Notes under the pieces: generated by a model
Seen by the model: only the letters and a program-made list of their open reading frames with translations
Database searches by the model: none
Told to the model about the DNA's origin: nothing
NCBI GenBank assembly: GCA_021018815.1
Contig: JAITYX010000011.1
Span: forward strand, 1,564,501 to 1,628,500
Origin: Talinum fruticosum
Taxonomy: Eukaryota > Streptophyta > Magnoliopsida > Caryophyllales > Talinaceae
DNA: 64,000 nt
Direction of reading: 5' to 3'
Position numbers and translations under genes: made by a program
Part shown: positions 55,335 to 64,000 of the stretch, piece after piece
Layout of the letters: each line of letters opens with the position of its first letter
Numbering within the stretch: the stretch's first letter is position 1

Positions 55335-57468
55335 CTAATCATCAACTTCAGCCTTAATCTCCTTCTGGAGTTCCTCCTTGTACTCCTCGAAAGTTCCATC
55401 AAAGAAATCCACAGTTCCATTTTCCACAATCCAAATCTGGCTCTTCTCTTCATCCTCACAAACACGTGAAATCAACCGGGAATCGTGGCTCACCAATACA
55501 ACCCCTCCTGTGAACTCATCCAATGCATCTGCAAGTGCATCAATACTCTGCATATCCAAGTGATTTGTGGGTTCATCCAACAGTAAGATGTGGGGCTTCG
55601 ACATTGATATGGAAGTGAAAACCACACGGGCTTTCTGGCCCCCGATAATTTTGCAATCGGGGTTAGGTGGTTATGGCTTGGGAGCCCGAATTTTCCTAGC
55701 TTGGCTCGGACAGCCTCTTGCTTGCTCATCCCCTCTTGATCGGGGTGGAGGCGGAGGAGATACTGAACCGGGTTCTCATCCATTGTTAATAAATCAACAA
55801 AGTGCTGCGAATACCTTCCTATTCTTAGCTTCTGACTCCTCCTTACCTCTCCTTCAGTTGGGACCAAGTCACCTGCCAAAAGATTGAGTAGAGTCGACTT
55901 TCCAGCACCATTGGGTCCCACAATAGCAACCCGGGTGCCCATATCAATTCCCACATCCACATTCGAAAGCCTGAAGTCGGGTCGATTAGGGTAGCTGAAG
56001 CTTACTTCAATGAGCTGGAGGAGAGGAGGGGTTAGTTCAGTAGGCTCTGGGAAGTGAAACTCTACTGTGTAATCTCTCCACTTGCTCGGGGCTTCTTGCA
56101 AAGGCTCATCCTCATCGACCTTCCCCTTTGACTTTTTCTTGGATGCTTCTTTTGCGGCTGCAAACTTTGCTCTTTCCTTTACCTTCTGCTGCTGTGCCTG
56201 GTTGCCAGACCTTTTGGCAGCCTTCATTTGCTTTTCATAGACTTCATACTTCTTGTTTATTTCCTTACGACGTTGTTCATATCCTGTCTCAAAATCATCA
56301 AAATTGCCCCGGTATAAGTGAAGCTTCATGTCATGAAGATGGATGATCTCATTGCATACGGTGTTGAGGAAGTCACGATCATGAGAGACAACAATGAGAG
56401 TCTTTTTCCACCGACACAGATACTCTTCCAACCAAAGGACTGCTCTAAGGTCAAGATGGTTTGTGGGTTCATCAAGCAATAGAAGCGTTGGCTGTACAAA
56501 AAGGGCTCTAGCAAGTGAGATTCTCATTCTCCATCCACCACTAAAAGACTTGGTAGGACGACCCTGCATATCTTTGGTGAACCCTAATCCAGCAAGAATC
56601 TTGGATGCCTGAGCCTCAGCGGCATCTGAACCCAATATATTAAGCCTGTCATACAATTCAGCTAGTTTCTCTCCAGCATCATCATCATCATCATTGCCAG
56701 CATCATCGGCAGATGTAGAATTCTGCAAAGATGCAACCTCTTGCCTAAGCCTAACCAATTCTTCATTGGCCGAGACTACCGCTTCGAGTGCTGTTTTATC
56801 ATCACCAACCACCTCTTGTTCAACCAGGAGCACATCAATGTTTTTAGGCACGGGAACCTTTCTCCACGCTAGAAGCTTCAAAAGTGTGGACTTCCCCATC
56901 CCATTTGGTCCAACCAAACCGTACCTCTTTCCATGAGCGATTTTTAGAGATGCATTTTTAAGTAATTCTTTCCCCGAGCAGAGACAGAGAAATTTTCAAC
57001 AGTGATATCTTTTATGTTAGCATCAGCATCATCTCCACCTTCAAGTACAGAAGCCCGGCTGCCAATGACAACAGTGAATGCATCACGGTCATCCCTCAAG
57101 GCCTCCTTTTTAGCCAGCTCAGCTGCTTGGGCAGCTAATACTTCTTTCTTCTCCCTTTTTTTCAGCTCCTTATCTGTAATAGAAGTGTCAAGCATCTTGA
57201 TCTCTGTCCTCTGCTTTGGCTGCTCTTCTTCTGAGGCATACTCCTCTTCATCATCTGAAGGTGGAAGATCAATGCCATCTGTATAAGCAGAAACTTTAGG
57301 AGGTGCTTTTGACTTGGGCTTACTAGAGGCAGTTGCTTTCTTCGTTTTGTCTGGTTTTTGATCCATGCTAGCAAGCATGGCTGAAACAGATAACTTCTCT
57401 TTCTTCCCATCCTTAGAGGTTTGAGGTTTTGTGGTTGTACCAGCTTCATCAGATTTCTTCTTCCCCAT
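55335..57468 (-). CDS. ABCF4: ABC-F family protein (GCN20/ABCF4 type), two frameshifts
   Basis: This soluble twin-ABC ATPase belongs to the GCN20 group, which acts at ribosomes or in translation control; it has no membrane segments. ATG 57468 (MGKKKSDE) opens a Lys/acidic N-terminus (57468-56944). The first ABC has GPNGMGKST near 56900, FSGGW near 56540 and LLLLDEPTNHLD near 56460. After a Lys-rich linker the second ABC has GPNGAGKST near 55905 and ILLLDEPTNHLD near 55565. It ends EIKAEVDD at 55335. Length is about 711 residues, close to Arabidopsis ABCF4/GCN4 (about 720), and it is intronless. Single missing bases near 56967 and at the C run 55639-55643 break the frame, the second inside the second LSGGQ signature. 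It may be an assembly error or a recent pseudogene. Confidence 0.92.
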
Positions 57469-58218
57469 TTGCCCTATCAATTATCCCAACAAATAACCGA
57501 GATTTAGAGATCAATGCAATCCTGGGCAGACACTTGGCAAAAAAGAGCCTTACAAGCTCACACTACTACCATTCAAGAACAAGCAAACGGACAAAAAGAC
57601 AAATTTTTATACACAGCCTTAAGGAGACATTCTTCAAAAAGCTATCCATGGACATACACAAACAACTGGAAGAGAGAAGACGGTGCCAATCCTCATAGAG
57701 AAGTGGGCAAGGGGACGGATCGGCAATACTCTTTAATGGGCCAGGCTGGGCCCATTTACATTGAAGGCTACATTTTGAAGTGAAAGATATTTACAATGTA
57801 GACTTTTTACCAACTAGAATGTCAAATTAGTTGAAGGCAGATTCAAATGGTGTATATGATAGATTACACCTTAGATTAAAAAGCGCAACGCGCAAAAAGG
57901 CGAACAATCCTGGAGCCCGGGAGCAGGCTCCGAGACGAAGGCACTGGCTTTTTGAAGCAAGAGACACTTTTTACATAAAAATACTTGAAATTCAGTCCCA
58001 ACCCATACTTTTTGATAAACAAGTAAGATAACACATCAAAAGAGTGTTTAGACATCATTTTAACTACTAAAGCACCACACATAGTCTTAAGAACCGGTAT
58101 CTAACATTAAAATATCTCAAAACACACACTTGGAAGTCTAAAACAAAACAAGCAAGCATAGTCAAAAAATAACACACAAAGCAAAGTAGTTTGTAAGCCC
58201 CCTTCCTCCAAAGGTCAT
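57469..58218. other. Upstream region of the ABC-F gene
   Basis: It should hold the promoter and leader of the ABC-F gene on the minus strand. I see no clear TATA box. From about 57880 to 57960 there is a GC-rich patch (GCGCAACGCGCAAAAAGGCG) that looks like a dispersed repeat. No gene is called. Confidence 0.45.
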
Positions 58219-58330
58219 CTAAGCATCATCATTATCATCATCTAACACCACATGCTCCACCTCCACATCATCATCCAACTCCTCTTCATCTTCATCCTTT
58301 TCCTCTTCTTATTGAAATTCTTCTTTCTCA
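58219..58330 (-). pseudogene. Short acidic C-terminal coding fragment
   Basis: The minus strand reads EEEKDEDEEELDDDVEVEH, then VVLDDDNDDA and a stop at 58219. It looks like the acidic tail of a larger protein, possibly a hAT-type transposase, of which nothing else is visible. An in-frame stop lies just before it. It could also be chance reading of a CAT/CTC-rich tract. Confidence 0.3.
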
Positions 58331-58541
58331 TCTCATCAATCAATTCAAATCACATTCAAATAACAATAATCAACACAATTCACTACAATTATCACAATAA
58401 AAATAATTAAAATATAATCAACTTTATATTATCTACTAATGGCTTGAGTGAGTGATTGACATGGAGACAAAAAAACAGAGAGACAGAAAAAAAAAAAAAA
58501 AAAGGAGAAGAGGTATTAGGATATTATTTTCTAGTAAATAT
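58331..58541. other. AT-rich spacer with a poly-A run
   Basis: A run of about 17 A at 58487-58503 and otherwise AT-rich sequence. No gene is seen. Confidence 0.5.
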
Positions 58542-58713
58542 TGTTGATATTATTTTATCTTATTTGAGGCAAATTGTGTTTGTTTTGGTTTCTGCTTCCT
58601 TGTAACTGAGAATCTCTCGGATTGTGTATTTTCAACAATTTTGGATATAAATACAATGAATGGCCCGAGAAGTAGCCACACAGAAAGTTTTCTCCCAATA
58701 TACAAACTTTACA
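58542..58713 (+). repeat. 5' LTR of the copia element (172 bp)
   Basis: Starts TGTTGATATTATTTTATC and ends AACTTTACA. It contains a TATA-like ATATAAATAC at 58645. Only one LTR is in the window. Confidence 0.75.
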
Positions 58714-58725
58714 AGGTATCAGAGC
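58714..58725 (+). promoter_or_regulatory. Copia primer-binding site (initiator Met tRNA type)
   Basis: AGGTATCAGAGC directly after the LTR. The usual plant copia site is TGGTATCAGAGC, complementary to the tRNA-iMet 3' end, so one base differs. Confidence 0.85.
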
Positions 58726-58779
58726 CTTCACAGAGGCATCTCTTTCTAATTCATTAATCTCGTTTTCGAAATCACAGCA

Positions 58780-59865
58780 ATGGATGATGAACCAACTTAC
58801 AATGATCCGCAGTCACCTTACTACCTTAATAGTTCTGATCACCCACGATACATTATCAGCACCGTGGCTCTATGGTGAAAACTATGGAAATCCGTCGGGT
58901 TTAGTGATTAATGCTCTCAAATCCAAAAATAAACTCGGGTTTGCGAATGGAACCATTACAAAACCAACTGCAGGACCAGAAGTTCATGCCTAGGAAAAAT
59001 GGGACTCCATGGTCACAGCATGGCTATACAATGTGATTGACAAAAGTCTAATTGGATCTGTGGCTTATGCAAATACATCCACAACAATTTGGGTGAACCT
59101 CGAAGAGAGGTATTTACAAGGAAACTTCATACGAGTTCATCAACTAAAGAGGGAGTTAAGCCTAGTGGGACAAGAACAACTATCTGTAACAGAGTATTTC
59201 ACGAAATTGAAATCATCGTGGGATGAACTAGCAACATACCAAATTCTTCCGACTTGTACTTGTATATGCGAGTGTGGAAAAGCTATCAATGCAACAAAAG
59301 AAGGTTCACCAGTTCTTGATGGGTCTCGATCACAAGAAGTTCAACAACGTAGCCAAATCTGAACAAAGCCTATCCCGCGATTATTCGCGACGAACGGCAA
59401 ACTAATGTTTACCCTGATAGATGAAGGACGAACGACGGTTGAAGGATCTGCCTTCAAGGCGACATCTCATACTCCAAAACGGGAACCACGACCTAAATGC
59501 TCGTACTGCCAGAAGCTTGGTCATAAGCGCAATCAATGCTTCGAGCTTGTAGGGTACCCGGCGAATTGGGGCAATCGGCGCAGCCAACGGCAAAACGGCG
59601 CCGGAAGTAGCAGATCAGAGACAACCCCGAAGAATTGGGGTGTCTACGATAGAAACCGCGGACAGAATGCCGGCGAAGGAGCGGCAATACTTGGCGGCGG
59701 GAGCAACAAAGGAGGGATGTCCAATTTTGTGAGAGAAATTCCAGATCTTAATTTTGGGAGGTTGGGCGTGACTGAAAATGGTGGAAACCGGGAACAAACC
59801 CAAGGGGAAGGAAGAGCAAGGCTTTGCTGGTTTTACAGGTTCCCAGGTAGCAATCTAGATAGGGT
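58780..59865 (+). pseudogene. Copia gag with zinc knuckle
   Basis: ATG 58780 begins MDDEPTYNDPQSPYYLNSSD, the copia gag N-terminal motif. After a frame change there are YGENYGNPSGLVINALKSKN and ITKPTAG. The frame 59009-59362 has TAWLYNVIDKSLIGSVAYA and FTKLKSSWDELATY, the UBN2-type gag core. The frame 59405-59881 has CSYCQKLGHKRNQC, a complete CCHC zinc knuckle. Gag would coat element RNA. At least three frame breaks are visible, and pol is absent. Confidence 0.85.
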
Positions 59866-59991
59866 CCTACCTGGAGTATAAGTCTTGGGCCCATTTAAGT
59901 AACAAAAATTTCGGCCCGGTATTCCAAATCCAATAATAATTTTAATTTTTTTAGAAAATTAAAAACAAAGCAGTGTCCGTTCTCTCATGCT
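59866..59991 (+). mobile_element. Ulp1-associated element, copy B, outermost 5' part
   Basis: GTCCTACCTGGAGTATAAGT and GGCCCATTTAAGTAACAAAA align with 13645-13715 of copy A (GTCCTACTTGGAGTACAAGT). The stretch continues into AAAAATTAAAAACAAAGCAG. The copy is then cut by the hAT-like element and resumes at 63187. Confidence 0.7.
59984..59991. repeat. Target-site duplication of the hAT-like element, left
   Basis: CTCATGCT, compared with CTCGTGCT at 63179-63186: seven of eight bases match. Eight base pairs is the size expected for hAT. Confidence 0.8.
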
Positions 59992-60662
59992 TAGACCTGG
60001 GCAATGGATTGGGAGTCCATTGAGCTCGAACGGTTGAGCTTAAAAATTGGGTAAAGCTCGTTTACTTGCTTATTTGGATTGGGTATTTAACGGTCGTCAG
60101 TTAACATCTGTAATGGGCCGACAATCGGGTATAGAAACGGGCTGCCAATTACTTTGTCTCCCTCCTTACGCTCCCTCTCTACCCTCGCTCATTCCCTCTT
60201 GTTTTGTCGATCGCTCCTCGTGCTCTCTCTAGCCCTACTCGGCTCACTTGTCTCTCGCAGCTCTCGTTTTCTCTTGCTCTCTCTCTTTCTCAAACGAACA
60301 AGAAGTCGTTCTACTCGTACACCTCTGCGGAACCTTTGTCTTCTACATTCAGGTACTTCAACTCTCCTTCTTTCTCTCTCTCTACTGTTTGAATTTGCTG
60401 CATCTTCAGTCCAGGGGGCAAGAATTGGGGAAGTCCAAGGCTTGAACTCGCCCAAACCTTTCTTTGGTGGAGAGGGGCAGAGTGCTTTAGGAACAATCTG
60501 GGTTTTTGCTGATTTGTGAATGTAGGAGTTTAGGCACTAGAGTGTCAATGAGCATGTGGCTGTTTGTGAAAGTAGAAACTTATGGCTATGAAAATCATAC
60601 TATCGTCATAGTATAGATTATAGAGAAATTGAACCTAAGTAAGTTGAAGGGGGCGGGGGAAG

Positions 60663-60680
60663 AGAGAGAGAGAGAGAGAG
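60663..60680. repeat. (AG)n microsatellite
   Basis: Nine AG units inside the hAT-like element. Confidence 0.9.
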
Positions 60681-61357
60681 TAAGTTGGTGATAGAAATAT
60701 GCATGCAAGGTGTTTGATAAAATGCCTGAGAGATTCTGATAAAGGGCCTTGATTGAAGGAGTAGAGGAGGAGCTTGAAGTTGGCAAGCCAGGTGATGAAG
60801 CCACTGAGGAGAACACAGGGAATAGGTCTAGAGAGAGAGTGGGGGAGGATGATGAAGAGAGAGAGAATGGGGAGGAGAGAAAAACCTGAAGATGCCCTTT
60901 GGGATCTTAGAGGCTACAAAGTAGCAGTAAACCAGAGATGCAAGAACTGTTGCCCATGCCTTGAAGAAATTCTGGGCTTCATGTGATTCCATGATGAAGC
61001 CAAAAGATTTCTGGGTTTTTTTAAAAAAAATATTTGGGAGCTTTGGTGTTTAAGATTAAGGTTGATTGTGATTATGCTTTAAGGAATGAAGGAGTCTCCA
61101 ATGTAATTATTACAAGGAACCTCCACAGAATTATTAGCTGGCTTTGAGATTAAAGAAATGCAATTAAATTAGTCTTAAAGAAGAGAGAATGGTCGAGAGG
61201 AAGTGTGAATTTTTAAACTGGAGAATTTTGTTGGTTTTGCATACTTGTTGACTCGCATAAATGCGATGAAAAGCTGAACATCAACCTGGTGAAGTGGTTC
61301 TAGAGAGACTTGGAAAGAACAAGTGATTAAATTTAGGGAAATTTAGAGTTGAAATAT

Positions 61358-61475
61358 GTTATGATTTTGCTAGTCACCCCTTGATAATGTTATGATTTTG
61401 CCTGAATTTCTTCCTTATCCTTTTCTGGAGCTTTTTACAGTTATGATTTTGCTAGTCACCCCTTGATAATGTTAT
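61358..61475. repeat. 82-bp-spaced direct duplication
   Basis: A 36-bp segment beginning GTTATGATTTTGCTAGTCAC occurs exactly at 61358-61393 and 61440-61475. The intervening bases complete an 82-bp period. Confidence 0.85.
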
Positions 61476-62504
61476 TGTTATTCTTCATTTATTTTGGTGT
61501 ATCTTGTTCGTTATTCATTCCCTGGTTTCTACGTTCCATTTGGATGTTTTATTCACTACTTTGTATTTGCCTCATCATTTTATTCATGCTGACAATAATG
61601 GAAGCATTATCTAGCTTGGAATTCTTTGGCTATCTAGAACAAATAGACAAGTTATATTATTAAGAAGAAACACAATAGATATTCATCGGTTTACAAGAAA
61701 TTAAGTTGGCATTGGCAATACATGAACTAATCCAGAAACATGACAGAGTCCTCACTGCTTCTCTCTCTACTTTTAGTTGTATCTGTCGCTGCCTTCCAAA
61801 ATCTCTATTATTTATGTTAATCATCTTTTTGTCATAATTTGCAAGGGGTTGGGGATCTTCTACCCTTGTCAGCGCCTAGTCATTTTGTTTTATATGGGCA
61901 TCCTGGAGTGTTGCAGATCAAGTTGAAGAAACCGATACAGAAGTTTCACTCTCAGTTGGAAGTTCTGATATTAATGTTGTGGATAATTCTTCTCCTGCAG
62001 TGGCTTCTTCAGATAGACCTTCAGTCTTGTTAGAAATACATTCCATTTTTATTGTCTCTTCAGATAAACCTCCAGAATGTCTCTCCTACACACATATGTT
62101 ACATTTTGCAGCGACAGGCTGACATGTGAGTTATTGTTTATTTTACTTGTACACATCTACTATTTTTCGTCACTTTGGAGGTCTTCGTTTGCTCCTTGTA
62201 GTTTGGACCGCTACCTTTACTCGACTCTTGTGATTGAGCCTTGCTTATAAGTCCAATTCTCTACATGTTTTGCTATTCTGAAATATGATTGTTATATCAA
62301 TTCTTATTGGTGCCATTCATTCGACTATTACATTGATAATTTTGCTAAAAATCTTATGATTCACTTTGGGAGACTAAATGAAAGCTGCACATGACTCTCG
62401 ACGTACTAGATTGTATTTCGTAAATTGCTTCATTTCTTAAACTCGTTTCTCGACACAACATACAAGGTTTACAAGCATCACGGGACAAAGCTCTCAGGTT
62501 GTGG

Positions 62505-62700
62505 GAGTCCAAAATTGCTTTGGAGGTCTCCACGGACCTTCCCACAGTCAGTGGGGACTTCTGGTGGCCACCACGGGCTACCCCACGGCCTGTGGGAGCA
62601 CCCGCGGTGGGTATTTTGGGTTAAATAAATTGCTACTGGCCACCACGGCCTACCTCACAGCCTGTGAGGGCCCCCGTGGTGGGTGGCAGTGGCTCCCAAA
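62505..62700. repeat. Three GC-rich hairpin repeats in the hAT-like element
   Basis: Units near 62530, 62568-62611 and 62640-62682 each pair as a stem-loop: CCACCACGG with CCGTGGTGG outside and CTCACAG with CTGTGAG (or CCCAC with GTGGG) inside. The surroundings are AT-rich. Confidence 0.8.
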
Positions 62701-63160
62701 CTCTATTTTCTTGTCTTCTACCTATCTTGTCCTTGTGGGATGTCTAAGCTTATTCCTAATATTATTTTCAACTAAGTTAACCGTTAACTAACAAATTTAT
62801 AAATAAACATATATATAAGCTAACGAGCTCATTATGAATTTTATTGTAACCAACTATTAAATTAAGTCGCTTAGAGAATAAATCATATATATTAATCAAA
62901 CATTTTTCTTAATATTTTTTATAGGGCGTTACAAAATGAGTCACTCTGATGGTGCTCGTTGCAAGTGTATGACATGATAAATTGTGTGGATTTCGATGCA
63001 CATACCTTTCACATTATGCATTAAAGTTTAATATTTGCTTCAATTATTCAAATTGGGTGGACCTTGGGTGGTCGGGGTCATTTGACCCATGACCCGCCCG
63101 ACCCATTTAAAAAGTTACTACCCAACCTGGCCCGTTAAGTAAATGGGCGGCTCGAACCCG
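62701..63160. other. 3' subterminal region of the hAT-like element
   Basis: AT-rich, then rich in GGGT/CCC words from about 63053 to the inverted repeat. No gene. Confidence 0.6.
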
Positions 63161-63186
63161 GCCCATTGCCCAGGTCTACTCGTGCT

Positions 63187-63640
63187 CTTCGTTCACATTT
63201 TCTGTCATTACTTTTGCTCGTTCTCAGTCTCTTTCTCTCTTTGTCACGCCTCTCTCATCAATTTTAAGGTATTAAATACAATTTCACTCATTTTTCAACT
63301 GAAAATTACAAAATTATATCCGTTTTTAAATTAGGAATCACAAGATCACATTCGCTCCCCTCAACCTTTTGATTTTGGTATACATTTGATGGTTTTTTTC
63401 TACATATTTTTGACGATTTTGGTTTGATTTACTTTACTTGGGTTTTCTGTATTGAAAATGGATTCTTCTCGTAATGAAGAACAACATGAGACACAAAATT
63501 CTCCTTCCAAAAGGTAATTTGCTCTATAAACCTAAAATCTCCTTAAAAAATTTTATTGTATAAAAATATGAGAAAATTGTTTCATAAAGATGACAAGATT
63601 GAAAAGTATTTTCTGATTTAGATTTGGTTCGTTTCAATTG
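63187..63640 (+). mobile_element. Ulp1-associated element, copy B, continued
   Basis: Aligns with 13790-14310 of copy A over about 430 bp: leader, TTGATTTTGG and ACATTTTTGACGATTTTGGTT words, the ATG exon and the start of the first intron. The leader lacks the CTAT microsatellite of copy A. After about 63620 the two copies diverge. Confidence 0.85.
63458..63513 (+). CDS. First coding exon of the Ulp1-associated element, copy B
   Basis: ATG 63458 opens MDSSRNEEQHETQNSPSK up to the donor AAAAG|GTAATTT at 63513. Unlike copy A it has no internal stop, so it shows the family's exon better. The acidic, Ser-rich N-terminus has no recognisable domain. The rest of the gene lies beyond the window. Confidence 0.5.
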
Positions 63641-63785
63641 TTAAAACTAGCTGTTATAGCGTTTATATCGGTTATGAGCTATTATGAATGGGTATGAGCT
63701 ATTATAATTAGCTGTTATACTTGTTATGAGTTGTTATAGCGGTTATGAGTTATTATGAATTGTTATAATAGTAATAATAAAGTTT
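63640..63785. repeat. Minisatellite of about 20-bp units
   Basis: GTTATGAGYTRTTAT words recur about six times with variants. It lies in the first intron of copy B and is absent from copy A. Confidence 0.75.
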
Positions 63786-63897
63786 TTAAAAATAATAGGA
63801 ATGAGAGTAATAAATTTCCCACGATGATGATAATAACAATAATAACTATAGTAATGATATTACCAAAATTTTTAAATATAATATTATTCTTTTTACG

Positions 63898-63967
<70 letters not shown>
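63898..63967. repeat. (AAT)n microsatellite
   Basis: About 23 trinucleotide units near the window end, in the intron of copy B. Confidence 0.95.
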
Positions 63968-63970
<3 letters not shown>

Positions 63971-64000
63971 CAACAATAATATGAGGTTATGATTAGCGGT

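Larger units (their letters stand above)
58542..59865 (+). mobile_element. Ty1-copia retrotransposon, 5' part only
   Basis: A short 5' LTR, an initiator-Met-type PBS and a gag region stand in order on the plus strand. Sequence stops resembling copia near 59850, where the 5' end of a second Ulp1-associated element begins. The missing pol and 3' LTR may lie beyond the window if the Ulp1-associated element inserted here. Frame breaks in gag show it is dead. Confidence 0.8.
59992..63178. mobile_element. hAT-like DNA transposon, 3.2 kb
   Basis: Ends TAGACCTGGGCAATGG and CCATTGCCCAGGTCTA are perfect 16-bp inverted repeats, with an 8-bp target duplication (one mismatch). Subterminal regions are rich in GGGT/ACCC words, as in hAT. 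No transposase domain (BED finger or hATC dimerisation) is recognisable. A plus-strand Ser/acidic fragment near 61915-62030 (SDINVVDNSSPAVASSD) may be a remnant of one. It is probably non-autonomous. It splits copy B of the Ulp1-associated element, whose sequence resumes exactly at the duplication. Confidence 0.85.

Overview
This window looks like a piece of a large, repeat-rich nuclear genome of a flowering plant, most likely a eudicot. Evidence is the mix of plant-type elements (L1-type LINEs with DUF4283-like ORF1, Tat/Ogre-type Ty3-gypsy, Ty1-copia with an initiator-Met PBS, FAR1-type Mutator-like elements, Ulp1-associated elements, hAT) and GT-AG introns. I cannot name the species. Almost nothing here is ordinary host gene space. 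The one host-type gene is an ABC-F protein (GCN20/ABCF4 type) at 55.3-57.5 kb on the minus strand, intronless, with two single-base frameshifts that both lie in G runs.

Layout from left to right. 1-7.7 kb: the 5' part of a decayed Ogre-like gypsy element on the minus strand (RT-RNase H, protease, probable gag, PBS and an 886-bp LTR), carrying a MITE. 7.7-13.6 kb: a plus-strand L1 LINE cut by a 1.66-kb solo LTR. 13.6-31.3 kb: a plus-strand element with an Ulp1-like cysteine protease, interrupted by a solo LTR (16.1-17.7 kb), a full-length minus-strand LINE (18.1-24.3 kb) and a 4.2-kb FAR1-type Mutator-like element with about 197-bp inverted ends (26.9-31.1 kb). 32.4-37.6 kb: a second, older FAR1-type element on the minus strand with only its 5' terminus recognisable, and three tRNA-like sequences inside. 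38.7-53.5 kb: a 14.8-kb Tat-lineage gypsy element on the minus strand with both LTRs, one of them split by a second copy of the 16-kb solo LTR. 53.5-58.5 kb: the ABC-F gene and its flanks. 58.5-64 kb: a copia LTR plus gag fragment, then a second copy of the Ulp1-associated family, itself split by a 3.2-kb hAT-like element.

Best supported structures are those with target-site duplications: the two solo LTRs (CTTAA and GTAAT), the LINE at 18-24 kb (14 bp next to a poly-A tail), the hAT-like element (8 bp with one mismatch), the solo LTR in the plus-strand LINE (5 bp with one mismatch) and, less firmly, the Tat element (4 of 5 bp). They give a relative insertion order.

Most interesting for follow-up: the Tat element carries, between integrase and 3' LTR, two gene-like units on the opposite strand. 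One (43.5-46.3 kb) has a TATA box, two short GT-AG introns and a coiled-coil/acidic C-terminus; the other (40.85-41.56 kb) has a TATA box, a short reading frame and an AATAAA. These are separated by tandem arrays. Other points are three tRNA-like sequences in both orientations, a 24-bp perfect inverted repeat, and Mutator-like ends that repeatedly abut (TA)n tracts. Nothing resembling CRISPR, rRNA genes or a bacterial-type system was seen.
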